64,000 nucleotides of DNA from Draconibacterium sp. (lineage in GTDB: Bacteria > Bacteroidota > Bacteroidia > Bacteroidales > Prolixibacteraceae). The stretch is from NCBI GenBank assembly GCA_011620585.1, contig WOYV01000078.1, positions 38,451 to 102,450 of the forward strand. The letters run 5' to 3'. Shown in pieces: positions 1-7,164 of the stretch. Numbering within the stretch: position 1 is the first letter of the stretch; the number at the start of each line of letters is the position of its first letter. The notes under the pieces are model-generated. The model was not told where the DNA came from. It ran no database searches and worked only from the letters and a program-made list of their open reading frames with translations. The position numbers and the translations under genes were made by a program.

Positions 1-2
1 AA

Positions 3-638
3 CAGCAGTCGGATAACGGTAAACATTACAAAACGGTAATGGAAACCGCACGCATGTACCTGGGTCATTTTATCCAGGTGTTATTGTTCGCCTCAGAACG
101 AGGAGAGATAAATGGCGGAATCAAGTTTTACGGAAATCTGCAATCGCTCGAAGGAAAAGTACCATCGTTAAATACAGAACAGGAAATTCTGGAATGGGGG
201 AAAATAATTGTGAACGGAGAACAGAACCGGGTTCGCCAGGGTGGCAGTGCAATTTACAGCCCGTCGATTGCGCTGGTGAAGTTCAAGCTCGAAGAATTTA
301 ACGATGCCGCCATATTTCAGCAAAACCTGAAACGAAACACACTGCGATCGTTCGAAAAAATGCAAACCCTGCGAAAAGCAACCAACGATTTCATTGCTCA
401 ATTGTGGACTGAAATTGAAACTCATATCGAAATGGAAGCCATCTCTCCTGAACAGAAAAGGAAAATGGCTGAAGAATTTGGAATTGTTTATGTACTTCGC
501 AGGAAAGAAAGAAAGCAGTTGGCAAAACAAGTTCAGCAAGTAGAAGTCCCTGAGGAAGAAGAAACAGAAGTTATGGAAACCGTGAAGGAAAAGAAACCAC
601 AATTTGTACAGCGCGACCTGTTTTTTGAACTCAACTAA
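3..638 (+). CDS. Unknown protein, probably cut off by the window edge
   Basis: I do not recognise this protein. An ATG lies at 39, but the same frame stays open from position 3 to the edge of the window with no stop, so the true start is probably outside. From the ATG there are 199 residues. The C-terminal third is highly charged, rich in Lys and Glu with long predicted helices and an acidic stretch near residues 170-185, and it ends in a hydrophobic-charged tail. There is no signal peptide or membrane segment in the visible part. The stop codon overlaps the stop of the convergent CPBP protease gene by four bases, so the two genes share their ends and no terminator separates them. Confidence 0.7.
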   Translation, partial: QQSDNGKHYKTVMETARMYLGHFIQVLLFASERGEINGGIKFYGNLQSLEGKVPSLNTEQEILEWGKIIVNGEQNRVRQGGSAIYSPSIALVKFKLEEFNDAAIFQQNLKRNTLRSFEKMQTLRKATNDFIAQLWTEIETHIEMEAISPEQKRKMAEEFGIVYVLRRKERKQLAKQVQQVEVPEEEETEVMETVKEKKPQFVQRDLFFELN

Positions 639-1579
639 TTAGTGATCTCACTCGCAATAATCTCGTTACCGGCATTCTGCCGCTTTAACTGCCAAAGGAA
701 AAAGACAACAACAAGCAAACTGAGAATGGCTGCATAATAGCTGTTCTCAGTCGACCCGTATTCTTCCACTTGTTCGCTGATCATGCCATTGTTAATCATG
801 AACATGGCGACAACAGCCAGGGCATTGTTCAAAAAATGGCCCAATACCGGCAGCCACATCGTACCGCTCCAAACCAACAAATATCCAAACAAAGCACCCA
901 GTAAAACCCGCGGTATAAATCCGTAAAACTGCATGTGCATCGCACTAAAAAGAATGGCTGAAATCCAGATTCCCCAATGCGTATTTCGGGTCATCCGGGT
1001 AAATATTCTTTGAATAACACCACGGAAGAGCAACTCTTCGCCAACTGCGGGCAAAAAAGCAACCATAAAAATATTGAACGCCAGTCCGGGAATAGTTTTT
1101 ACATTAAGAAAAGCTTCAGTAAGTTCCGCCGCCTGGTCCTCCGAGTTTCGCATCCATTCCTCGATTCCCGACATCCACGAAGGCAAACTCATATTGCTGT
1201 TCCATTCTCCAATAAAATTGATGAGCGGAGACATAACAAACATGAGAACAACGACCAGTAAAAAAGTTGATGAGTTAAATGATTTGTCGAGATAAAGATA
1301 AGCCAGCATGTTTCCCTGGAAAAGCTGGCCCAGAATAAGTGGTGGCAGGATAAATAACCCGATTGCCTGGACAGTTTGGAAGTATTTAATAATAATCAGA
1401 TTTTGCGGATCACCGAGATTATTGAGGTCGGCCATGTTTAAAATCGGCTCGAAACCAAAAATCGGGAGTGCAATCAGCAGCGAAAGCGCCAGGAACGCAA
1501 GAAAACTAACCAGAATAACAAAGGCTGAAAAAAGAAGTTGCGGGAAAGGTTTCATGTCCCGGAATGCGGTGAATGCCAT
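635..1579 (-). CDS. CPBP-family intramembrane glutamic protease
   Basis: This 314-residue, multi-pass inner-membrane protein belongs to the CPBP (CaaX/Abi) family of intramembrane metalloprotease-like enzymes. The diagnostic motifs are all present: EExxxR at about residues 181-186 (sequence EELLFRG), a FxxxH-type motif with His at about 215 in SAMHMQF, and a C-terminal HxxxN motif in LGHFLNN at about 248-252. Hydrophobic segments fall at roughly 12-42, 66-85, 104-124, 163-180, 204-216, 225-245 and 250-265, with a hydrophobic run close to the C-terminus. In bacteria these proteins are linked to peptide processing or immunity, but the substrate here cannot be told. A TAnnTTTG box lies just upstream. 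The gene is convergent with the preceding one. Confidence 0.88.
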   Translation of the reverse strand: MAFTAFRDMKPFPQLLFSAFVILVSFLAFLALSLLIALPIFGFEPILNMADLNNLGDPQNLIIIKYFQTVQAIGLFILPPLILGQLFQGNMLAYLYLDKSFNSSTFLLVVVLMFVMSPLINFIGEWNSNMSLPSWMSGIEEWMRNSEDQAAELTEAFLNVKTIPGLAFNIFMVAFLPAVGEELLFRGVIQRIFTRMTRNTHWGIWISAILFSAMHMQFYGFIPRVLLGALFGYLLVWSGTMWLPVLGHFLNNALAVVAMFMINNGMISEQVEEYGSTENSYYAAILSLLVVVFFLWQLKRQNAGNEIIASEITN

Positions 1580-1595
1580 AACAAGAATTTTGGAT

Positions 1596-1603
1596 CAAAG
1601 ATA
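1596..1603 (-). promoter_or_regulatory. Minus-7 promoter box for the CPBP protease gene
   Basis: Read on the minus strand this is TATCTTTG, an exact match to the Bacteroidota TAnnTTTG consensus, 16 bases before the start codon at 1579. No TTG is visible at the usual minus-33 distance, so the call rests on the minus-7 box alone. Confidence 0.5.
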
Positions 1604-1640
1604 GAAGAATTGAGATTTATTGTGAGTGTTGTTTGAAAGG

Positions 1641-1675
1641 ATTACAACAAATTACGATCAATTACAACAAGTTAC
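1641..1675. repeat. Two 15-base direct repeats, period 20
   Basis: ATTACAACAAATTAC at 1641-1655 is repeated with one change as ATTACAACAAGTTAC at 1661-1675. The second copy touches the stop codon of the DUF1080 gene. The repeat fills most of the gap between this gene and the CPBP promoter. It is short and its role, if any, is unknown. Confidence 0.6.
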
Positions 1676-2385
1676 TATTTTATCTCCCTGATTTTGATAT
1701 TTCGAAACATGCTCTGTCCACCGTGGTCCTGTAACCCGATATGACCGCTTTTCCCCATACCATAATAAGGTGCTTCGGCCCATTTGCTGTGTGCCTTGTT
1801 TTCTTCCCACCCGGGGGACCACAATTCGTATTCCACCACTTTCGTTCCGTTTAGCCAGTGTTCGACATGCGGTCCTTTTACCAAAATACGTGAGGTATTC
1901 CACTCGTCGATAGGCATAACTTTTGCATTTTTCGGGGCATTCATTCCGTAGTTGGCACCAGAATACTGGTAAGCTTCCAGTTTTTCAGGCCAGCCTTTAT
2001 CATCGATCAGTTGGTACTCGGGCCCCGATTCGTAAATCGCATCGGTCAGACCTTCCTGAACATGATAAAAAATGCCCGAGTTGCTTTGTGGGCTCACCTT
2101 CCATTCGATTTTTAATTCGAAGTTGGTATATTCGTTTTTTGTGATTATATCGCCGCCATGGTCGGAACCGACTCCCGAATTATAAAGTATCCCGTCTTCA
2201 ATCTTCCAGCCGGTAACCGCTCCACCGTTAAAGGTTTTCCAATTGTCCAACGATTTTCCGTCGAACAACAGCGTCCATCCTTCATCCATTTCATTTTGGC
2301 TGAGGGTATTTAAACTTTGTTTTTTTGAACAGGAACTGAACAGAAATACAACTCCCAAAATTAATAGTGCGCCAGCGCTTTTCAT
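1675..2385 (-). CDS. DUF1080 (3-keto-disaccharide hydrolase-like) lipoprotein
   Basis: A 236-residue exported lipoprotein. The first 19 residues form a lipoprotein signal peptide with lipobox FSSC, followed by SKK. The rest is one DUF1080 jelly-roll domain (about residues 32-234). It opens with the family-typical WTLLFDGKSLDNWKTF, carries a middle GGDIIT segment, the SNSGIFYHVQ strand, and closes with GHIGLQDHGG, all hallmarks of the family. DUF1080 proteins in Bacteroidota are concanavalin-like and several act on 3-keto sugars or related glycosides. Here the substrate is unknown. The gene stands alone on the minus strand, divergent from the BtpA-family gene, and I see no exact TAnnTTTG box in front of it. 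Confidence 0.88.
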   Translation of the reverse strand: MKSAGALLILGVVFLFSSCSKKQSLNTLSQNEMDEGWTLLFDGKSLDNWKTFNGGAVTGWKIEDGILYNSGVGSDHGGDIITKNEYTNFELKIEWKVSPQSNSGIFYHVQEGLTDAIYESGPEYQLIDDKGWPEKLEAYQYSGANYGMNAPKNAKVMPIDEWNTSRILVKGPHVEHWLNGTKVVEYELWSPGWEENKAHSKWAEAPYYGMGKSGHIGLQDHGGQSMFRNIKIREIK

Positions 2386-2557
2386 TGTTAAACTGATTTA
2401 GGTTAAAAACAGTGTAAAAGTACAAAAACACAACGAATTAGCCTTTGGTTTTTCAGGTTTTCAATACTTTATTACGCATAGAAAAAGAATTACAGGCAAA
2501 GCGGTCCTGATTTTGTAAAAATCGGGTTATTTTTAGGAGAACATTGAAACAAAGAGC

Positions 2558-3346
2558 ATGAAAATGAATAAATCGGTCATAGGAATGGTTCATGTGCAGG
2601 CTTTGCCCGGAACACCAAAAAACCGGATGAAATTAAATGAAATCATTCAGCGTGCCATCAACGACGCAAAGCTTCTTGAGCAAGGTGGGGTGGATGCCAT
2701 AATGATCGAAAACATGCACGACCGTCCGTACCTGAACCGAAAAGCCGGGCCCGAAATAGTGGCTGCAATGACTGCTGTGGCCGTTTCACTGCGTAAAGAA
2801 GTTTCTGTTCCGCTTGGAATTCAGATTCTCGCCGGCGCCAACCGTGAAGCGCTTTCAGTTGCAATGGCTGCCAATTTTGAGTTTATCAGGGCCGAAGGTT
2901 TTGTGTTTGGCCACCTCGCCGACGAAGGAATGATGAACAGCGATGCAGCAGAACTGCTGCGATTCAGAAAAAATATCGGGGCCGCACACATCCAAATTTT
3001 TACGGATATCAAAAAGAAACATTCCTCTCACGCTCTTTCTGCCGATGTTTCGCTTGCAGAAACTGCCAAAGCAGCTGAGTTCTTTTTATCCGACGGAGTG
3101 ATAGTGACGGGCCCGGCTACCGGAGAGCAAGCCTCGAAGGAAGAACTAATTGCGGTAAAGGGAACGGTTCAAACCCCAGTTTTGATTGGTTCGGGAATTG
3201 ACACAAAAAACATTTCAGAATTCTGGAACCTGGCTGATGGGTTTATTGTGGGCTCGTCGTTAAAAGCCGATGGCAAATGGGAAAACGATGTGGACCCTGC
3301 CCGCTTAAATGAATTTATGCAACAAATTCATCGTCTCAGAAAATAA
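2558..3346 (+). CDS. BtpA/SgcQ family TIM-barrel protein
   Basis: This 262-residue soluble protein matches the BtpA/SgcQ family along its whole length. It begins with the family signature IGMVHVQALPGTP, has the DAIMIENMHDRPY segment, the GIQILAGANREAL strand and a phosphate-binding-like C-terminal end (VLIGSGIDTKNI, then ADGFIVGSSLK). BtpA was first linked to photosystem I stability in cyanobacteria and SgcQ to a sugar operon of E. coli, but in non-phototrophs the enzymatic role is not established. The fold is a TIM barrel, probably acting on a phosphorylated metabolite. No sugar transport or kinase genes sit nearby, so the context gives no help. Start at ATG 2558, with a second ATG two codons later. 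Confidence 0.85.
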   Translation: MKMNKSVIGMVHVQALPGTPKNRMKLNEIIQRAINDAKLLEQGGVDAIMIENMHDRPYLNRKAGPEIVAAMTAVAVSLRKEVSVPLGIQILAGANREALSVAMAANFEFIRAEGFVFGHLADEGMMNSDAAELLRFRKNIGAAHIQIFTDIKKKHSSHALSADVSLAETAKAAEFFLSDGVIVTGPATGEQASKEELIAVKGTVQTPVLIGSGIDTKNISEFWNLADGFIVGSSLKADGKWENDVDPARLNEFMQQIHRLRK

Positions 3347-3358
3347 CCGTTTCACTTG

Positions 3359-3390
3359 CCTGCAATGCATTTTGTGAGTGCAGGTTTTGT
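3359..3390 (+). terminator. Possible terminator after the BtpA gene
   Basis: CCTGCA and TGCAGG pair across a 13-base loop and are followed by a T-rich run. The stem is short and the loop large, so this is a weak call. Confidence 0.35.
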
Positions 3391-3534
3391 TTTGGGCCCC
3401 AAATCAAAGCCATCTTTCTGTAAAACAAACAGTATCCTGACATTTTGTTTACGAATGCCGCTCTTTTTATTCTTGATGAAAAATTTAGTTTAATTCAGTG
3501 TTAATTGTCTGTCTTTTATGCTAATGAGTAATCG

Positions 3535-3562
3535 TTTGCTGAATTTAATTGCTTTACTTTTG
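3535..3562 (+). promoter_or_regulatory. Promoter for the glycogen-binding-domain gene
   Basis: TTTG at 3535-3538 and TACTTTTG at 3555-3562 (TAnnTTTG consensus) are separated by 16 bases. This is the only recognisable signal in the 324-base gap from 3347 to 3670 besides the weak terminator. It would give a leader of about 100 bases before the ATG at 3671. I see no known riboswitch fold in that leader. Confidence 0.55.
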
Positions 3563-3670
3563 ACCCGTAAACCATTGGAACTTATCTCAGGCCCAAACCG
3601 TAGAACTAAACGTATTATAATAAATTGATATTGCACGTTATGGTGTACGAAACAGAATTGATAAAAAAGA

Positions 3671-3988
3671 ATGACTATGAGTATCAAAAAACAGTATTTA
3701 AAAAGCGAACCAGTTTGTAAACTGACTTTCAAAGTAAGCAAAGAACAGGCAGAGAATGCCGAAACCGTAAAAATCCTGGGCGATTTCAACGGATGGAATA
3801 AAGAAGTAGAACCGATGTCGATGCTAAAGAACGGTGATTTCACTCAAACCCTGAAATTGGATGCAGGCCAGGAATACCAATTCCGATACCTTATCAACGA
3901 CAGCATCTGGGCTAACGATGAGGAAGCTGATAAAACTGTTCCGAACGGAGTAGTTGAAGGTGAATTCAACTCAGTTCTGGCCCTTTAA
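3671..3988 (+). CDS. Small stand-alone glycogen-binding (CBM48-like) protein
   Basis: A 105-residue cytoplasmic protein consisting almost entirely of an isoamylase N-terminal / CBM48-type carbohydrate-binding fold. The tell-tale segment is VKILGDFNGWN at about residues 35-45, followed by a strand ending in FTQTLKLDAG and YQFRYLIND, then the W-x-N-D-x-E-A-D-K turn typical of these domains. There is no catalytic domain and no signal peptide. Such stand-alone modules are common in Bacteroidota. They are presumed to bind glycogen or to act as accessory parts of glycogen metabolism, but this is inference. The gene has its own promoter and a strong terminator downstream, so it is probably monocistronic. 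Confidence 0.85.
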   Translation: MTMSIKKQYLKSEPVCKLTFKVSKEQAENAETVKILGDFNGWNKEVEPMSMLKNGDFTQTLKLDAGQEYQFRYLINDSIWANDEEADKTVPNGVVEGEFNSVLAL

Positions 3989-4165
3989 TGTGAAGATTAA
4001 GAAATAACGATACTTCGGGTTAAACGACTTTGTTTAGCACGCGTTTTGGCACTTTCCATTCTCAACGGAGATACAAACACCGTCACTAAGAAGTTCAACC
4101 TGAAAAACGATTTTTTGTCCGGAAATGCCAGTTTTCGGAAGAACGTAAATTAATTTTTCCTGTAT

Positions 4166-4200
4166 AATCGCTTATTCCAATCGGGGTAAGCGATTTTTTT
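4166..4200 (+). terminator. Rho-independent terminator
   Basis: AATCGCTTA pairs perfectly with TAAGCGATT across a 12-base loop and runs into a T tract. It lies about 180 bases after the CBM48-like gene and 70 bases before galM. The region 3989-4165 between gene and terminator holds nothing I recognise. Confidence 0.8.
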
Positions 4201-4270
4201 ATGCACAATATGTGGGGAGCGTTTTATTTACACTTAAATTTACATTTCAAAACCATCAAATTAATTTATT

Positions 4271-5392
4271 ATGAAGAATTATGTTCTTATCGTGATGCTC
4301 CTTTTCATTTTTGCCTGTGGACAGGAAAAGAAAGTTCCCCAATTGATTCCGGCTACAAATTTTGAGGCAGAAGCAGATGGAAAACCCATCGCTTTGTATA
4401 CTCTAAAAAATGCGAACGGAATGGTAACCCAGATAACAAACCTGGGAGGCAAAGTAGTAAACATTTGGACACCTGATAAAAACGGTGATTTTGGAGACAT
4501 TGTATTGGGTTTTAACACGATTAACGATTACCTGAAAACAACAGAAATATATTTTGGTTCGCTGATCGGTCGTTATGGAAACCGTATTGCTGGCGGACTT
4601 TTTACAATCGGCGATTCGACCTACACTCTTGCCCGGAACAATGGGCCGAATGCCTTGCACGGAGGTATCAAAGGATATAATAATGTAGTATGGGATGCCG
4701 AACAGCCCGACGGTCAAACACTGGTGCTTACTTACCACTCTCCTGATGGCGAAGAAGGTTATCCCGGAAATCTGGATGTGAAAGTTCAGTATAAACTGAC
4801 CAACGAAAACGAACTTAAAATAGAATACCGGGCAACTACCGACAAAGCTACCCCGGTTAACCTGACCCATCATTCGTTTTTTAACCTGAAAGGTGCCGGA
4901 CAAGGTGATGTAAATGGGCACGTGGTGCAGATCAATGCTGATAAGTACACTCCGGTTGATGCAGGATTGATCCCAACCGGCGAAATAGCTCCGGTAGAAG
5001 GAACTCCGATGGATTTCAGAACTCCGACAGCTATTGGTGCCCGCATCAACGACGATTTTGAACAGCTTAAACTGGGTAATGGTTACGATCACAACTGGGT
5101 GCTGAACCAGTCGACTGACAGCCTGACTTTTGCTGCAAAAGTAGTTGAACCCGAGTCGGGCCGAACGATGGAAGTGTACACCAACGAACCCGGAATTCAG
5201 TTTTACACCGGCAACTTCCTCAATGGTACTGTAACAGGTAAAGAAGGCGTTCCTTATCTTTTCCGGGGAGCTTTGTGTTTGGAAACGCAACATTACCCTG
5301 ATAGCCCGAACAAACCAGAGTTTCCTTCAACCATTCTCGAACCGGGAGATGAATATTACTCAATTTGCGTGTATAAATTCGGCGTGGAATAA
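4271..5392 (+). CDS. galM: Exported aldose 1-epimerase (galactose mutarotase), lipoprotein
   Basis: A 373-residue aldose epimerase interconverting alpha and beta anomers of galactose or glucose. The N-terminus is a lipoprotein signal (lipobox FAC at about residues 14-16), so the enzyme sits on the periplasmic or outer-membrane side instead of the cytoplasm where the classical GalM acts. Family residues are all visible: the RYGNRIAGG loop (about 101-109), catalytic-site His130 in NALHGG, the LTHHSFFNL segment with His200, and the catalytic base Glu338 in LCLETQHYPDSP. The length fits the family plus the signal peptide. It is a single-gene unit with its own terminator. A role in scavenging sugars released by the organism's polysaccharide hydrolases is a reasonable inference. 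Confidence 0.93.
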   Translation: MKNYVLIVMLLFIFACGQEKKVPQLIPATNFEAEADGKPIALYTLKNANGMVTQITNLGGKVVNIWTPDKNGDFGDIVLGFNTINDYLKTTEIYFGSLIGRYGNRIAGGLFTIGDSTYTLARNNGPNALHGGIKGYNNVVWDAEQPDGQTLVLTYHSPDGEEGYPGNLDVKVQYKLTNENELKIEYRATTDKATPVNLTHHSFFNLKGAGQGDVNGHVVQINADKYTPVDAGLIPTGEIAPVEGTPMDFRTPTAIGARINDDFEQLKLGNGYDHNWVLNQSTDSLTFAAKVVEPESGRTMEVYTNEPGIQFYTGNFLNGTVTGKEGVPYLFRGALCLETQHYPDSPNKPEFPSTILEPGDEYYSICVYKFGVE

Positions 5393-5414
5393 TACTTTGT
5401 TCTCGAAATATTGC

Positions 5415-5440
5415 AAAGGCTCGGAGGTTTCCGGGCCTTT
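5415..5440 (+). terminator. Terminator after galM
   Basis: AAAGGC-CGGA pairs with TCCG-GCCTTT (single-base bulge on each side) with a short loop and a T-rich end, 23 bases after the galM stop. Confidence 0.75.
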
Positions 5441-5538
5441 TTGTTTTCCAAATTAGATTACAAACCTGACATTGCTGCTTATTTGTCAGAAGTATAAATG
5501 GTGGAAGTGGTTGAGTATATGGTGTTTTTACATCAGGA

Positions 5539-5937
5539 TTATTGAATTCTTTTATAAATGCTTGTTGGCCCGTCAACGTAAGCCTGGTTAAGAACCAACA
5601 AATCGTTCTGAATAGTGAATGGGGTTTTTGTATTGTTGATAATTAAAATAGTGGTTGTTGCACTGACCGAGCTTTCTGGAGGATTTTGAATTTCTTCTAT
5701 CTGGTATGACTCTGTTCCGGTCAATTCCCCGTTTTTGTAATACTCCACAGTATTATCAGCTTTATAAACTGAGATTTGACTATAACCTTCCGATTCGGGA
5801 GTGTATTTAATTCCGGTCCAGGAATTTATCGTTTCAGTCCATTCCCATTTCCCAATGATTTGGTTATTCGGAGTGTCATCGTTTTTGGAGCAACTCAAAA
5901 CAACAAAAAGTATTAAAAGGGTAATTAGCTGTTTCAT
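5539..5937 (-). CDS. Small lipoprotein, lipocalin-like, unknown role
   Basis: A 132-residue exported lipoprotein (lipobox VLSC near residue 16). After the signal peptide the sequence IIGKWEWTE marks the first strand of the lipocalin-like small lipoproteins so common in Bacteroidota, followed by alternating beta-strand patterns up to the end (SIYKRIQ). I do not recognise a specific family and assign no function. It lies directly after a broken lipoprotein gene on the same strand and belongs to a three-gene patch of small lipoproteins (5539-6698). Confidence 0.7.
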   Translation of the reverse strand: MKQLITLLILFVVLSCSKNDDTPNNQIIGKWEWTETINSWTGIKYTPESEGYSQISVYKADNTVEYYKNGELTGTESYQIEEIQNPPESSVSATTTILIINNTKTPFTIQNDLLVLNQAYVDGPTSIYKRIQ

Positions 5938-5938
5938 A

Positions 5939-6211
5939 GGATTGAAAATTGTTTGTAATTAATGCGATCGTTTGTAATTCGTAAATCAAAACCTTTCGTA
6001 TTACCTGGCATATTTCACCCCGACCTACAGGCATAAAGTCTCCGTTCCAAAACCAAACGTCTCCCCATAATCCCTGTTCGATTGTAACTTTCTACGAATT
6101 TCTTGGGGGATCACTTTCTCTGTAACAGCTTGGTTCCGGTTCAGGGTTCTCTTGGCAGGAAACAAGCAGGCAAACAGAAAATATTAATATCAACCCATTA
6201 AATCTTTTCAT
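5939..6211 (-). pseudogene. Small lipoprotein gene interrupted by an in-frame TAG
   Basis: From ATG 6211 the frame encodes a lipoprotein signal peptide (MKRFNGLILIFSVCLLVSC) and about 20 further residues, ending at TAG 6092-6094. The same frame then continues without a stop for 51 more codons to 5939, and that stretch looks like protein: the segment GLWGDVWFWNGDFMPVGRGE followed by VIRKVLIYEL. From memory this resembles the tryptophan-rich core of small Bacteroidota lipoproteins, but I cannot run a search. A longer upstream start at 6295 would overlap the next gene and spoil the signal peptide, so I reject it. Either the gene is broken by a nonsense mutation or only a 39-residue peptide is made. 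The 3' end also contains a 16-base repeat shared with the cysS-ribE gap. Confidence 0.6.
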
Positions 6212-6272
6212 TATAAGTTTTTCATTAAGATGAATCTTGCCTCGAAGCAGTTCTGCGATATTTGGTTTATTG

Positions 6273-6698
6273 CTACATAAAATAAATAGCTTCATTTTGA
6301 ATCAGCCAGCTAAAGCGTTTTACAACAGTATTTTCACCATCAGTATTTTCTGAATACTGCCAGTAATCTATTACTGCCCAGTACATATCATCTGTGAGTT
6401 CAAAATTTTTAACAAGAGATGCCTCTCCTTTCTGAGATTCTACTTTTATTGTGTGTTTGCCTGTTAGAAGGTTAAAATCAAATGATTTCCAATTATGGCT
6501 ATCTCCAATTTCATATTCTCCTTCTACCACAATCACGTCATCAATATAAATCGTTATATCTACGGGTGACACGTCGTAACTTTGATTACTGACATAAAGA
6601 ATAAAATCTACATTTTCGTTTTTAGGTGCCTCGTCTTTACATCCGGAGAGGATTAAAAATGATAGAATTACGATCGTTGTCAGAATGCTTTTGTTCAT
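6273..6698 (-). CDS. Lipoprotein of unknown function
   Basis: A 141-residue exported lipoprotein with a clear signal peptide and lipobox LSGC (about residues 17-20). The mature part is predicted all-beta: a strand VDFILYVSNQ, then PVDITIYIDDVIVVEGEYE and a KHTIKVES strand, which together look like an immunoglobulin-like or transthyretin-like sandwich. The C-terminal segment is aromatic-rich (MYWAVIDYWQY). No catalytic motif is visible and I assign no function. It is the first gene of the minus-strand lipoprotein patch. The promoter is presumably in the 466-base gap before ileS, but I see no exact consensus box on this strand. Confidence 0.7.
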   Translation of the reverse strand: MNKSILTTIVILSFLILSGCKDEAPKNENVDFILYVSNQSYDVSPVDITIYIDDVIVVEGEYEIGDSHNWKSFDFNLLTGKHTIKVESQKGEASLVKNFELTDDMYWAVIDYWQYSENTDGENTVVKRFSWLIQNEAIYFM

Positions 6699-7098
6699 GT
6701 TCGTAGTTTTTAGGTTAGCAAATTTTACGTTTTTTAGTCAGATGTTTTTCAGTAATAAATGGTTGCGTAAGAAATCAAAAATTGTTGTAGGTTCATCAGT
6801 GAATCAAGTGTTTTGTGAATTGGGTTAAAAGTAAACAAAATTCACTGCAAATACAATGTTGTTTAACAAAGAGTTAGTCTATCTTATTTTATGGGTTAAA
6901 GCTCGGTTTGTATCGAATTGATTAACCCCGGTTTTAAACGTGGGGTAGGCAAGCCTAGCTTAAAAAAGGTTTCAGCCATAATAGAATAGTGGAGCAAAAC
7001 TTTGTGTTTCTTTGGGGCTTTCAGTGCTATTAGTTACGTATTAAATTAAATTTGAGAAGGCATTCTCCCTACATCCTGCATTAAAGCCTTTTTTCGGG
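6699..7098. other. Intergenic stretch upstream of ileS, mostly unexplained
   Basis: AT-rich DNA between the divergent lipoprotein gene and the ileS promoter. No reading frame, RNA gene or T-box is recognisable. The only structure is a short perfect inverted repeat, TAGGC-AA-GCCTA at 6946-6957, followed by an A-rich run. Confidence 0.5.
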
Positions 7099-7126
7099 TT
7101 GACCCCTGAAAAAATTTCTATATTTG
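7099..7126 (+). promoter_or_regulatory. ileS promoter
   Basis: TTG at 7099-7101 and TATATTTG at 7119-7126 (exact TAnnTTTG) are 17 bases apart, a textbook Bacteroidota sigma-ABfr-type promoter. The predicted transcript starts about 30 bases before the ileS ATG. Confidence 0.8.
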
Positions 7127-7164
7127 CATATTTTTTAAAATCAGCAGATTAGGAAGAGTTTCTT

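Noticed and set aside
4403..5293. Minus-strand frame of 296 codons opposite galM
   Set aside because: It is antisense to a gene with all catalytic residues of aldose epimerase and shows no protein-like pattern itself.
6946..6957. TAGGC-AA-GCCTA inverted repeat before ileS as an operator or terminator
   Set aside because: Five-base arms with a two-base loop are too short for a hairpin call, and no regulator or gene end is nearby to support it.
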